64,000 nt of DNA, from assembly GCF_002803065.1 (NCBI RefSeq), contig NZ_NNBL01000004.1:5831-69830 (forward strand), given 5' to 3'. Within the stretch, counting starts at the first letter, position 1, and every line of letters starts with the position of its first letter. Of the stretch, positions 1 to 7,969 are shown piece after piece. The DNA comes from Streptomyces sp. CB01635 (GTDB lineage: Bacteria > Actinomycetota > Actinomycetes > Streptomycetales > Streptomycetaceae). The notes below the pieces were generated by a model, which did no database searches, was not told the origin of the DNA, and saw only the letters and a program-made list of their open reading frames with translations. Made by a program: the position numbers and the translations under genes.

Positions 1-185
1 GCGCACCCCGCCCCGGCTCGGCCCGCCACCGCGCCTCCGCCCGCCGCCGCAGGATCACCCTCGGTGTCGCCGGAGCCGTCCTGGTCGCGGCGGCCGGCAT
101 CGGCACGTGGGCGGCCGTGGGCGGCGACGACGCGGACGCGACCCCCGGCAAGAACCCCGGACAGTCGGCCCCCGCCTCCCCCTGA
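1..185 (+). CDS. C-terminal end of a membrane-anchored protein (partial)
   Basis: Only the last ~61 codons are inside the window, ending at TGA 183-185. They read as an Arg/Ala-rich stretch, one hydrophobic segment (starting [15 protein letters not shown]), and a short Asp/Pro/Ser-rich tail, which would lie outside the cell by the positive-inside rule. In streptomycetes a Ser/Thr protein kinase gene sits just upstream of prfB, and this tail would suit such a kinase. No kinase motif is visible in the fragment, so that identity rests on remembered gene order only. Confidence 0.5.
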   Translation, partial: APRPGSARHRASARRRRITLGVAGAVLVAAAGIGTWAAVGGDDADATPGKNPGQSAPASP

Positions 186-252
186 GGCGGCCCGGCAGAG
201 CGCCCGGACCCGGCCCCGCGGCCACCAGGACCGGAGCACTTGCCCCAGCCGT

Positions 253-264
253 TACGCTGGTGTC
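253..264 (+). promoter_or_regulatory. -10 element for a probably leaderless prfB mRNA
   Basis: TACGCT at 253-258 ends six bases before the GTG at 265, so transcription would start at or next to the start codon. There is no Shine-Dalgarno match within 15 bases. The -35 region is weak. Confidence 0.35.
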
Positions 265-1371
265 GTGGCAGTCGTCGACGTATCCGAAGAGCTCAAGTCC
301 CTCTCCTCGACCATGGAGTCGATCGAGGCCGTCCTGGACCTCGACAAGCTGAGGGCAGATATCGCCGTGCTCGAGGAGCAGGCGGCCGCACCGTCCCTGT
401 GGGACGACCCCGACGCGGCACAGAAGATCACCAGCAAGCTGAGCCACCTCCAGGCCGAGGTGCGCAAGGCGGAGACCCTGCGCGGCAGGATCGACGACCT
501 GAGCGTGCTCTTCGAGATGGCCGAGGAGGAGAACGACCCGGACACCCGTGCCGAGGCCGAGTCCGAGATGACCTCCGTCAAGAAGGCGCTCGACGAGATG
601 GAGGTCCGCACCCTCCTGTCCGGTGAGTACGACTCCCGTGAGGCGCTGGTCAACATCCGCGCCGAGGCGGGCGGCGTCGACGCCGCGGACTTCGCCGAGC
701 AGCTCCAGCGCATGTACCTGCGCTGGGCCGAGCGCCACGGCTACAAGACCGAGGTATACGAGACGTCGTACGCGGAAGAGGCCGGCATCAAGTCGACCAC
801 CTTCGCCGTGCAGATCCCGTACGCGTACGGGACGCTCTCGGTCGAGCAGGGCACGCACCGCCTGGTCCGTATCTCGCCCTTCGACAACCAGGGCCGCCGC
901 CAGACGTCCTTCGCGGGCGTCGAGGTGCTCCCGGTCGTCGAGACGACCGACCACGTCGAGATCGACGAGTCGGAGCTGCGCGTGGACGTCTACCGCTCCT
1001 CGGGCCCCGGCGGCCAGGGCGTGAACACGACGGACTCCGCGGTCCGCCTGACCCACCTGCCCACCGGCATCGTGGTCTCCTGCCAGAACGAGCGCTCGCA
1101 GATCCAGAACAAGGCGACGGCCATGAACGTTCTGCAGGCCAAGCTCCTCGAGCGGCAGCGTCAGGAGGAGCGGGCCAAGATGGACGCCCTCAAGGGCGAC
1201 GGCGGCAGCTCCTGGGGAAACCAGATGCGTTCGTACGTCCTGCACCCGTACCAGATGGTCAAGGACCTCCGGACGGAATTCGAGGTCGGTAATCCGCAGT
1301 CGGTGCTCGACGGCGAGATCGACGGTTTCCTCGAGGCGGGAATTCGCTGGCGCAAGCAGCAGGAGAAGTAA
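265..1371 (+). CDS. prfB: Peptide chain release factor 2 (RF2)
   Basis: Cytoplasmic class I release factor that reads UGA and UAA in the ribosomal A site and triggers peptidyl-tRNA hydrolysis. The 368-residue product matches the usual RF2 length. An N-terminal helical domain is followed by the RF2-type SPF tripeptide (in RISPFDNQ) and the catalytic GGQ loop ([10 protein letters not shown]). I chose GTG 265 because it gives the family N-terminus [10 protein letters not shown]; an in-frame extension upstream to 64 overlaps the preceding gene and is low-complexity. There is no in-frame UGA near codon 25, so the programmed frameshift known from E. coli prfB is absent. A strong hairpin terminator follows. 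Confidence 0.97.
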   Translation: MAVVDVSEELKSLSSTMESIEAVLDLDKLRADIAVLEEQAAAPSLWDDPDAAQKITSKLSHLQAEVRKAETLRGRIDDLSVLFEMAEEENDPDTRAEAESEMTSVKKALDEMEVRTLLSGEYDSREALVNIRAEAGGVDAADFAEQLQRMYLRWAERHGYKTEVYETSYAEEAGIKSTTFAVQIPYAYGTLSVEQGTHRLVRISPFDNQGRRQTSFAGVEVLPVVETTDHVEIDESELRVDVYRSSGPGGQGVNTTDSAVRLTHLPTGIVVSCQNERSQIQNKATAMNVLQAKLLERQRQEERAKMDALKGDGGSSWGNQMRSYVLHPYQMVKDLRTEFEVGNPQSVLDGEIDGFLEAGIRWRKQQEK

Positions 1372-1398
1372 CCCCAGGTCTTTTCCAGCTTTGTCGAC

Positions 1399-1435
1399 AA
1401 GGCAACTGCCGCCCACCGGGCGGCAGTTGCCTTTT
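1399..1435 (+). terminator. Rho-independent terminator after prfB
   Basis: A near-perfect inverted repeat (arms AAGGCAACTGCCGCCC and its complement) with a 3-4 base loop, followed by a short T run, starts 28 bases after the prfB stop. Confidence 0.9.
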
Positions 1436-1661
1436 ACGTCACAGTCACATGTCCGTACGTCGGCCAACTCCCTAGATTTCGGGCATCACGTACGCAACGA
1501 CCTTGACGCTGACATGAAAACTGGGAAGGCTGACGCGTGGCATGCGTATCAGTGGGACGCGTGTGCACCGGGGGACGAGCCGACAGCGGCCGACTACCCC
1601 CGGGCGGCCCCCGTCCCGCGCGCTGCTCCATCAACGATTAGCTACTGGGGGTAGCAGGCAG

Positions 1662-2315
1662 ATGACCAAGAAGACGCGCATCCGTGTCGCGCGGATAGCA
1701 GCCGGTGCGGTGATCGCGGCGGGTGCGTCGCTGACCGCCGCGGGCGCCGCTTCGGCCCTCGACATCGGCGTCAACCTTCCGGGCGCCGGCGTGAACGTGC
1801 ACGCGGGCGAGGACGGTGTCGCAGCCGGTGTGAGCCTCGGCGGTGACGAGGACCCGACGGACCCGCCCACCGGCCTCCCGACGGACCCGACGGACCCGAC
1901 GGACCCGCCCACCGAGGACCCGACGGACCCGCCCACCTCGGAGCCGACGGACCCGACGGAGGAGCCCACCGAGCCGACCGAGGACCCGACCGCACCGACC
2001 GAGGACCCGACCTCGCCGGGCGGCAACGGCGGCAACAACGGCGGCGGCGGTCACCACGGCGGCGGGAACGGCAACACCGACCCCGACGGCGGCAACAACC
2101 CGGTCGAGCAGGGCCAGGGCAAGGACAGCCTGCAGGACACCGGCTCCGTGCCGGCCGCCCAGCCGGCCCAGAACGGCAAGTCCGGCGGTGAGCTGGCCGA
2201 GACCGGCGCCGCCGAGACCACGTTCCTGCTGATCGGCGCCGCGACGATGATCGCCGGCGGCATCGGCTTCCGCATGCTGCCCCGCCTCGTCGGCGGCGGC
2301 CGCACGGTTGCCTAA
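1662..2315 (+). CDS. LAETG-sorted cell-wall protein with Pro/Thr/Asp repeats
   Basis: A 217-residue secreted protein. It has a Lys/Arg-rich signal peptide ending near AASALD, then a short globular part. Residues ~65-110 form a low-complexity wall-spanning stalk of DPTDP/EPTEP repeats, followed by a Gly/Asn/His-rich segment. The C-terminus is a sorting signal: LAETG, a hydrophobic segment and a basic tail. LAxTG is the recognition motif of class E sortases, which anchor long chaplins and related proteins in Streptomyces, so I infer sortase E anchoring. ATG 1662 gives the intact signal peptide. The gene stands alone between two terminators. Its function beyond surface display is unknown. Confidence 0.85.
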   Translation: MTKKTRIRVARIAAGAVIAAGASLTAAGAASALDIGVNLPGAGVNVHAGEDGVAAGVSLGGDEDPTDPPTGLPTDPTDPTDPPTEDPTDPPTSEPTDPTEEPTEPTEDPTAPTEDPTSPGGNGGNNGGGGHHGGGNGNTDPDGGNNPVEQGQGKDSLQDTGSVPAAQPAQNGKSGGELAETGAAETTFLLIGAATMIAGGIGFRMLPRLVGGGRTVA

Positions 2316-2360
2316 GCAGCCGTGGTGACGTACGTCATGTACGTCCGCACGTAACGCGAG

Positions 2361-2390
2361 AAGGGCCCGGAGCGTCGCTCCGGGCCCTTC
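2361..2390. terminator. Hairpin terminator between convergent genes
   Basis: The inverted repeat AAGGGCCCGGAGCG / CGCTCCGGGCCCTT lies between the surface-protein gene and the minus-strand small gene, so it can serve both directions. Confidence 0.85.
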
Positions 2391-2398
2391 CTCGTGTC

Positions 2399-2590
2399 CT
2401 AGACGGTCTGGTGCGCGAGGAGCGCCACCGCCGCGATGAGCACAGCCACCAGGGCTATCAGGGCCATCGGGTGAAGCCCCGCGAACGGGCTCTCCTGCTG
2501 AAGCCGCTCGCGGTTCGCCCGGCACACGGGGCAGCGGCCCTCGCTCACAGGCGCCGCGCAGTTCGCGCACACCAGCCGGTCATAGGTCAT
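2399..2590 (-). CDS. Small zinc-ribbon membrane protein
   Basis: A 63-residue protein. A CxxC pair (CANC) and a second (CPVC) about ten residues apart form a likely zinc ribbon at the N-terminus. A single C-terminal membrane segment (LIALVAVLIAAVALLA) would keep the ribbon in the cytoplasm. The ATG at 2590 has a good GGAGGA-type ribosome site. It is divergent from ftsE across ~290 bases. Function unknown; I recall similar small proteins next to ftsEX in other streptomycetes. Confidence 0.75.
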   Translation of the reverse strand: MTYDRLVCANCAAPVSEGRCPVCRANRERLQQESPFAGLHPMALIALVAVLIAAVALLAHQTV

Positions 2591-2881
2591 GCGCTCTTCC
2601 TCCTCCCGCGCGGCGGAGCCGCCACAGCGTAATTCTCTCCGCACAACGCTCCGGGGACCGCAACCGTTCCCCCTACCACTGTGCCAGCTTCCAGGGATTT
2701 CGGCGCGCCTCCCCGGATGCTGCCCCTTTGGACCCGTTCCGTTCCTGCCATGACCCGCCCACGACCAGGCAATCAACGGGACAAAACGCTCATCCAAGGA
2801 CGCCGACTGCGCCGCGGAGCCCGGTTCGCGTATGGTCACGCTCACCTACCCCCGACGCCCACGATGCACCGAGGCGCACCC

Positions 2882-3571
2882 GTGATCCGATTCGACAACG
2901 TCTCCAAGGCCTACCCCAAGCAGACCCGGCCCGCCCTCAGGGATGTGTCCCTCGAGGTCGAGCGCGGCGAATTCGTCTTCCTTGTGGGATCTTCCGGCTC
3001 CGGGAAGTCCACCTTCCTGCGGTTGATCCTGCGCGAGGAGCGCACCAGCCACGGCCAGGTGCACGTCCTGGGCAAGGACCTGGCACGACTGTCCAACTGG
3101 AAGGTGCCGCAGATGCGCCGCCAGCTCGGCACGGTCTTCCAGGACTTCCGGCTCCTGCCCAACAAGACCGTCGGCGAGAACGTCGCCTTCGCGCAGGAAG
3201 TCATCGGCAAGTCCCGAGGCGAGATCCGCAAGTCCGTGCCCCAGGTGCTCGACCTCGTCGGCCTGGGCGGCAAGGAGGACCGGATGCCCGGCGAGCTCTC
3301 CGGTGGTGAGCAGCAGCGCGTGGCCATCGCCCGCGCCTTCGTGAACCGCCCCAAGCTCCTGATCGCCGACGAGCCGACCGGCAACCTCGACCCGCAGACC
3401 TCGGTCGGCATCATGAAGCTGCTGGACCGGATCAACCGCACCGGGACGACCGTCGTGATGGCCACCCACGATCAGCAGATCGTGGACCAGATGCGCAAGC
3501 GCGTCATCGAGCTGGAGAAGGGCCGTCTCGTCCGCGACCAGTCGCGCGGCGTCTACGGCTACCAGCACTGA
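2882..3571 (+). CDS. ftsE: Cell division ATP-binding protein FtsE
   Basis: Cytoplasmic ABC ATPase that pairs with FtsX and powers activation of peptidoglycan hydrolases during division or septation. At 229 residues it is standard length. Walker A (GSSGSGKST), the signature LSGGEQQR, Walker B (LLIADEPTG) and the H-loop (MATHD) are all present. GTG 2882 gives [11 protein letters not shown], the usual N-terminus, with GAGG eight bases upstream. An in-frame ATG at 2864 would add six residues and cannot be excluded. ftsX follows after 44 bases in the same direction. Confidence 0.97.
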   Translation: MIRFDNVSKAYPKQTRPALRDVSLEVERGEFVFLVGSSGSGKSTFLRLILREERTSHGQVHVLGKDLARLSNWKVPQMRRQLGTVFQDFRLLPNKTVGENVAFAQEVIGKSRGEIRKSVPQVLDLVGLGGKEDRMPGELSGGEQQRVAIARAFVNRPKLLIADEPTGNLDPQTSVGIMKLLDRINRTGTTVVMATHDQQIVDQMRKRVIELEKGRLVRDQSRGVYGYQH

Positions 3572-3615
3572 GCCCCGTGAGCACCAGAGCACTGAGAAAG
3601 GCCTGAGCAGACGCC

Positions 3616-4533
3616 ATGCGCGCCCAATTCGTCCTGTCGGAGATCGGCGTCGGTCTCCGCCGAAATCTCACGATGACCTTCGCGGTCATCGTCTCGGTCG
3701 CCCTCTCACTCGCCCTGTTCGGCGGCTCGCTGCTCATGCGTGACCAGGTGAGCACGATGAAGGGCTACTGGTACGACAAGGTCAACGTCTCGATCTTCCT
3801 GTGCAACAAGGGCGACGCCGAGTCGGACCCGAAGTGTGCCAAGGGAGCCGTCACCGCCGAGCAGAAGCAGCAGATCGTCTCCGACCTGGACAAGATGCCG
3901 GTCGTCGAGAAGGTCTCCCACGAGTCGGCGGACCAGGCGTACAAGCACTACAAGGAGCAGTTCGGCGACTCCCCGCTGGCCAGCTCGCTGACGCCGGACC
4001 AGCTCCAGGAGTCGTACCGGGTCAAGCTCAAGGACCCGGAGAAGTACCAGGTCGTCGCGACCGCCTTCGACGGGCGTGACGGGGTCCAGTCCGTGCAGGA
4101 CCAGAAGGGCATCCTGGACAACCTCTTCGGACTCCTCAACGGCATGAACTGGGCGGCGCTCGCCGTGATGGCGCTGATGCTCGTCGTCGCGCTGATGCTG
4201 ATCGTCAACACGGTGCGCGTCTCGGCGTTCAGCCGCCGCAGAGAGACCGGGATCATGCGCCTGGTCGGCGCGTCCAGCTTCTACATCCAGATGCCGTTCA
4301 TCATGGAGGCCGCCGTCGCCGGAGTCATCGGCGGTGTGGTCGCCTGCGGCATGCTCCTCGTGGGCCGCTACTTCATGATCGACCACGGTCTGGCGCTCTC
4401 CGAGAAGCTGAACCTGATCAACTTCATCGGCTGGGACGCGGTCCTGGCCAAGCTGCCGCTCGTCCTCGCGATCGGCCTGCTGATGCCCGCGATCGCCGCC
4501 TTCTTCGCGTTGCGCAAGTATCTGAAGGTGTGA
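3616..4533 (+). CDS. ftsX: Cell division permease-like protein FtsX
   Basis: Membrane partner of FtsE with 305 residues and four predicted membrane segments: one near residues 20-40, then three in the C-terminal FtsX domain (residues ~175-300). Between TM1 and TM2 is the large extracellular domain (~130 residues) that contacts cell-wall hydrolases in other actinobacteria. It contains CNKGDAESDPKC, a pair of cysteines that could form a disulfide. The RRRETGIMRLVGAS cytoplasmic loop is typical of the family. The gene is co-directional with ftsE and likely co-transcribed. A perfect hairpin follows at 4556-4586. Confidence 0.96.
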   Translation: MRAQFVLSEIGVGLRRNLTMTFAVIVSVALSLALFGGSLLMRDQVSTMKGYWYDKVNVSIFLCNKGDAESDPKCAKGAVTAEQKQQIVSDLDKMPVVEKVSHESADQAYKHYKEQFGDSPLASSLTPDQLQESYRVKLKDPEKYQVVATAFDGRDGVQSVQDQKGILDNLFGLLNGMNWAALAVMALMLVVALMLIVNTVRVSAFSRRRETGIMRLVGASSFYIQMPFIMEAAVAGVIGGVVACGMLLVGRYFMIDHGLALSEKLNLINFIGWDAVLAKLPLVLAIGLLMPAIAAFFALRKYLKV

Positions 4534-4555
4534 CAAGTCTCCCCGGAGTTACAGG

Positions 4556-4586
4556 GCGCCGTACGGTTCAACGAGCCGTACGGCGC
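4556..4586 (+). terminator. Hairpin after ftsX
   Basis: Inverted repeat GCGCCGTACGG / CCGTACGGCGC with an 8-base loop. It lacks a T-tract, as many streptomycete terminators do. Confidence 0.65.
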
Positions 4587-4598
4587 TTCGCGTTGTCC

Positions 4599-4604
4599 TA
4601 GACT
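4599..4604 (+). promoter_or_regulatory. -10 box placing +1 at the ATG of the S41 protease gene
   Basis: TAGACT is a very good housekeeping -10. It ends seven bases before ATG 4612 and no Shine-Dalgarno sequence is present, which indicates a leaderless message. Confidence 0.5.
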
Positions 4605-4611
4605 CACCGTC

Positions 4612-5766
4612 ATGTCGGGCCCCGAGTTGTTCTCCCGGCCCCGCCGCTTCGGCCGCGGGGCGGCCCTGACATTGGTCTTCGCGAGCGTCCTCGCGACCGG
4701 CGTCGCGACGGGTTCGTGGAGCGCCGACGGCCACAAGTCCGAGGAGCTTCCGGTCGGTTCGGCCACCGGCGCCGGACACGAGGACGTGAGAGACGCGGCC
4801 GCCGGGGCGATGGCCGACGGCAAGTCCCCCACGCAGGCTGCCGAGGAGGCCGTCAGCCGCAGCGGCGACCGCTGGGGCGCGGTGTACTCGCAGGGTGAGT
4901 ACAAGGAGTTCGAGCAGGAACTCGACGGCCAGTACACGGGCGTCGGCCTCTGGGCCCGGCGCACCGCCGACGGCCGCATCGAGGTCTCCAAGGTCGGTTC
5001 CGGGTCCCCCGCGGCCCATGCGGGCGTGCGCCCCGGCGACCGGCTCCGCACCGTCGACGGCCGGCCCGTCGACGGCCGCCCCGTCACCGAGGTCGTCTCC
5101 CTGCTGCGCGGTGAGCACGCGGGGACGGCGGTCCGGCTCGGCCTGGAGCGCGGCACGCGCGCGTGGACCGAGATCCTGCGCCGGGCCAACCTCGCCACCG
5201 AGTCCGTCAGCGTCTCCCGCCTCCCCGGCGGCACCGTCCTGATCAAGGTCGCGGCCTTCACCAAGGGCTCGGGCGAGCGCGTACGGTCCGCCGTGCGCGA
5301 CGCCCCCCACGGCGACGGCGTCCTCCTCGACCTGCGCGGCAATTCCGGCGGCCTGGTCACGGAGGCGGTCACCGCGGCGTCGGCGTTCTTCGACGGCGGG
5401 CTCGTGGCGACGTACGACGTACGCGGACGGCAGCGCGCCCTGCACGCCGAGCGTGGCGGCGACACCTCCAGACCTGTGGTCGCGCTCGTCGACAGCGGCA
5501 CGATGAGTGCGGCCGAGCTGCTCACCGGGGCCCTCCAGGACCGCGGCCGCGCGGTCGTCGTGGGCTCGAAGACCTTCGGCAAGGGTTCGGTCCAGATGCC
5601 GAGCCGGCTCCCGGACGGTTCCGTGGCCGAGCTGACCGTCGGCCACTACCGCACCCCCACCGGCCGCGGCGTCGACGGCCGGGGCATCACCCCCGACCTC
5701 GAGGCCGACGAGGGCGCGCGGCAGCGGGCCGAGACAGTATTGAGTGGCCTCGGGGACCCCTCGTAG
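4612..5766 (+). CDS. S41 family C-terminal processing peptidase (CtpA-like)
   Basis: A 384-residue exported serine protease. The N-terminus has a signal-anchor (LTLVFASVLATGVATGS). A PDZ domain covers roughly residues 105-185 (YTGVGLWARR, then HAGVRPGDRL). The S41 catalytic core covers residues ~200-375. The catalytic Ser is in DSGTMSAAE and the Lys in SKTFGKGSVQ, giving the expected Ser/Lys dyad. It lies between ftsX and smpB, as I recall for streptomycetes. It probably degrades or processes extracytoplasmic proteins from their C-termini. Its own -10 box suggests separate, leaderless transcription. Confidence 0.93.
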   Translation: MSGPELFSRPRRFGRGAALTLVFASVLATGVATGSWSADGHKSEELPVGSATGAGHEDVRDAAAGAMADGKSPTQAAEEAVSRSGDRWGAVYSQGEYKEFEQELDGQYTGVGLWARRTADGRIEVSKVGSGSPAAHAGVRPGDRLRTVDGRPVDGRPVTEVVSLLRGEHAGTAVRLGLERGTRAWTEILRRANLATESVSVSRLPGGTVLIKVAAFTKGSGERVRSAVRDAPHGDGVLLDLRGNSGGLVTEAVTAASAFFDGGLVATYDVRGRQRALHAERGGDTSRPVVALVDSGTMSAAELLTGALQDRGRAVVVGSKTFGKGSVQMPSRLPDGSVAELTVGHYRTPTGRGVDGRGITPDLEADEGARQRAETVLSGLGDPS

Positions 5767-5784
5767 TGCGAAAATGGCAGCACT

Positions 5785-6333
5785 ATGTCTAAGGGAATGT
5801 TCGTACCGAAGGAATCACAGCCCAAGCAGGGCGCGTCCGGGAAGTCCGGCAAGGACAAGGACGGCAAGCGCAAGATCGTCGCGCAGAACAAGAAGGCCCG
5901 GCACGACTACGCCATCGTCGACACGTACGAGGCGGGCATCGTCCTGACCGGTACCGAGGTGAAGTCGCTGCGGCAGGGCCGCGCCTCGCTGGTCGACGGC
6001 TTCGTCCAGATCGACGGGAACGAGGCGTGGCTGCACAACGCCCACATCCCCGAGTACAGCCAGGGCACCTGGACCAACCACTCCGTGCGCCGCAAGCGCA
6101 AGCTGCTCCTGCACCGCGAGGAGATCGACAAGCTGGAGTCGAAGTCCCAGGAGACCGGGCACACGATCGTGCCGCTGGCGATCTACTTCAAGGACGGCCG
6201 GGCGAAGGCCGAGATCGCGCTCGCCAGGGGCAAGAAGGAGTACGACAAGCGGCAGACCCTGCGCGAGCAGCAGGACCGCCGGGAGTCGGACCGCGCCATC
6301 GCGGCGGCGAAGCGGAGGCAGCGGGGCGCGTAG
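5785..6333 (+). CDS. smpB: SsrA-binding protein SmpB
   Basis: RNA-binding partner of tmRNA that carries it into stalled ribosomes. Typical motifs are [28 protein letters not shown] (split here only for description), the YSQGTWTNH segment and the C-terminal basic tail KRRQRGA, which enters the mRNA channel. ATG 5785 gives 182 residues with a charged Lys/Gly N-terminal extension. ATG 5797, giving MFVPKES, is an equally plausible start and nearer the family norm. The gene ends 113 bases before ssrA, so the two trans-translation components are adjacent. Confidence 0.96.
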   Translation: MSKGMFVPKESQPKQGASGKSGKDKDGKRKIVAQNKKARHDYAIVDTYEAGIVLTGTEVKSLRQGRASLVDGFVQIDGNEAWLHNAHIPEYSQGTWTNHSVRRKRKLLLHREEIDKLESKSQETGHTIVPLAIYFKDGRAKAEIALARGKKEYDKRQTLREQQDRRESDRAIAAAKRRQRGA

Positions 6334-6446
6334 GTGGTCGGCCCGCGGGAATAGGCTGGCACCGGCGTGTGCTGTTCACGTACGATGGCATCAGCACCTC
6401 ACAGCGGGTGTGTGGGTCGAAAGACCTGATTTGAAAAATCAACATG

Positions 6447-6831
6447 GGGATGATCGGTTTCGACAGCGGCTGTCGAAGCAGGGGAAGCGAGCCGAGGAAG
6501 CGGCAATGATCTCGTTAACCATATGTCGCAACCAATAATCGCCAATTCCAAGAGCGATTCCCAGTCCTTCGCCCTCGCTGCCTAATAAGCAGTGACTGAA
6601 GGACCCTAAAAGGGTGTCAGCCCGGGGGTGTTCCCGACCCGGATCCTGGCATAATCTAGGGAACTAAACCGCCGAGCCCGGTCACGGGGTTCGGTGGGAA
6701 ATCAAACAGTGGCTGAGCCCGTCGGAGACTTGTTCGCGTGATCTCCGGGGCTGAGAAAATCGAAGCGAACTGCGCTCGGAGAAGCCCTGATTCTGCACCG
6801 TTGGACGCGGGTTCGATTCCCGCCATCTCCA
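6447..6831 (+). ncRNA. ssrA: tmRNA (transfer-messenger RNA)
   Basis: The 5' end GGGGATG pairs with the 3' end CATCTCC (6824-6830, one G-U), forming the tRNA-like acceptor stem, with A6831 as discriminator. The following bases are CAA, so CCA must be added after transcription. The T-arm is GGTTCGATTCC-like (6810-6820). The mRNA-like part resumes at GCC 6541 and encodes ANSKSDSQSFALAA before tandem UAA stops at 6583-6588. The ALAA end is the usual degradation signal. smpB is directly upstream. A TACGAT at 6381-6386 could be the -10 of a precursor trimmed by RNase P. Confidence 0.96.
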
Positions 6832-6848
6832 CAAACCCCATGTGAGAC

Positions 6849-6879
6849 GAAGGCCCGGCTGACACACAGCCGGGCCTTC
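6849..6879. terminator. Terminator downstream of tmRNA
   Basis: A 13-bp inverted repeat (GAAGGCCCGGCTG and its complement) with a 5-base loop begins 18 bases after the tmRNA 3' end. Confidence 0.85.
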
Positions 6880-6938
6880 GTCGTTGTGTGGCCCGGCTCC
6901 ATATCGGGGGTCCCGGCCCGCCTCTACGGTCCCTCCCC

Positions 6939-7925
6939 ATGACACCGACCAGAGCCGCAACACCCGCACGTCTCATGTTCGTGGCCCTCATCGCCGCCCT
7001 CCTGTCCGTCTTCCTGCCCGCGCCCCGCGCCGACGCCGCTGCGGCGATCCAGGAAGTCGCCGGCTTCGGGACCAACCCCGGCGCCCTCAAGATGTACCGC
7101 TACGTGCCCGACGGGCTGCCCGCCGGGCGACCGGTCGTCGTCGCCCTGCACGGGTGCACGCAGAACGCCTCCGGCTACGGCACCGGCAGCGGCTGGACCG
7201 AGCTCGCCGACCGGTGGGGCTTCTCCGTCGTGCTGCCGCAGCAGCAGTCCGGGAACAACGCGTCCTCCTGCTTCAACTGGTTCCAGGCCGGCGACATCGA
7301 ACGCGGCCAGGGCGAGGCCGCCTCCGTCGCGCAGATGGTCGACCGCCAGCTCGCCGACGCCTCGGGCGACCCCGCGAAGGTCTACGTCACCGGGCTGAGC
7401 GCCGGCGGCGGCATGACCTCCGTGATGATGGCCGCGTACCCCGAGAAGTTCGCCGCCGGAGGTGTCGTCGCCGGGCTGCCCTACGGGTGCGCGGCTGCCG
7501 CCGGGTCGCCGTATGTGTGCATGTACGTGGGTGCCACGCAGACCGCACAGCAGTGGGGCGACCGCGTGCGAGCGGCGCGGCCCGGGTATGCCGGGCCCTG
7601 GCCGCGGCTGACCGTCTTCCAGGGCAGTGCCGACTACACCGTGAAGCCCGTGAACATGACCGACCTGATGAAGCAGTGGACCGACGTCCAGGGCGCCGAT
7701 CAGGTCGCCGACGTCAGCGACAGCGTGGCCGGGTATCCGCACCAGGTCTTCCGCCGGGCCGACGGGAGCGCGGCCGTGGAGACGTACAGCATGACGGGGA
7801 TGGGGCACGGGCAGCCCGTCGATCCGGGGAGCGGGGCCGCGCAGTGCGGGACCGCGGGCGCCTACATCCTGGATGTGAACCTGTGCGCGGCCTACGAGAT
7901 GGGCCGCTCGTGGGGACTCGGCTGA
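6939..7925 (+). CDS. Secreted PHB-depolymerase/LpqC-like esterase
   Basis: A 328-residue alpha/beta-hydrolase with a Sec signal peptide (residues ~1-36, ending near ADAAAA). VVVALHGCTQNAS is the conserved strand-loop with an HGC oxyanion motif. The nucleophile is Ser154 in the lipase box GLSAGG. GSADYTV and TGMGHGQPVD supply the likely Asp and His. The family (extracellular type 1 short-chain PHA depolymerase/feruloyl-esterase-like) hydrolyses polyhydroxyalkanoate or plant-ester bonds; the substrate here cannot be assigned. Six-plus cysteines suggest disulfides. Start ATG 6939 leaves an intact signal peptide; TACGGT 6925-6930 may be a -10 for a near-leaderless message. Confidence 0.88.
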   Translation: MTPTRAATPARLMFVALIAALLSVFLPAPRADAAAAIQEVAGFGTNPGALKMYRYVPDGLPAGRPVVVALHGCTQNASGYGTGSGWTELADRWGFSVVLPQQQSGNNASSCFNWFQAGDIERGQGEAASVAQMVDRQLADASGDPAKVYVTGLSAGGGMTSVMMAAYPEKFAAGGVVAGLPYGCAAAAGSPYVCMYVGATQTAQQWGDRVRAARPGYAGPWPRLTVFQGSADYTVKPVNMTDLMKQWTDVQGADQVADVSDSVAGYPHQVFRRADGSAAVETYSMTGMGHGQPVDPGSGAAQCGTAGAYILDVNLCAAYEMGRSWGLG

Positions 7926-7969
7926 CGCACCCTGTCCCCGGGCGCCACGATCGGGGATGCTCCTGAGGC

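Noticed and set aside
64..264. In-frame upstream extension of prfB
   Set aside because: It overlaps the preceding gene, is Arg/Pro/Thr low-complexity, and RF2 proteins start where GTG 265 begins.
265..400. Programmed +1 frameshift in prfB
   Set aside because: The frame runs uninterrupted from GTG 265 with no in-frame UGA near codon 25.
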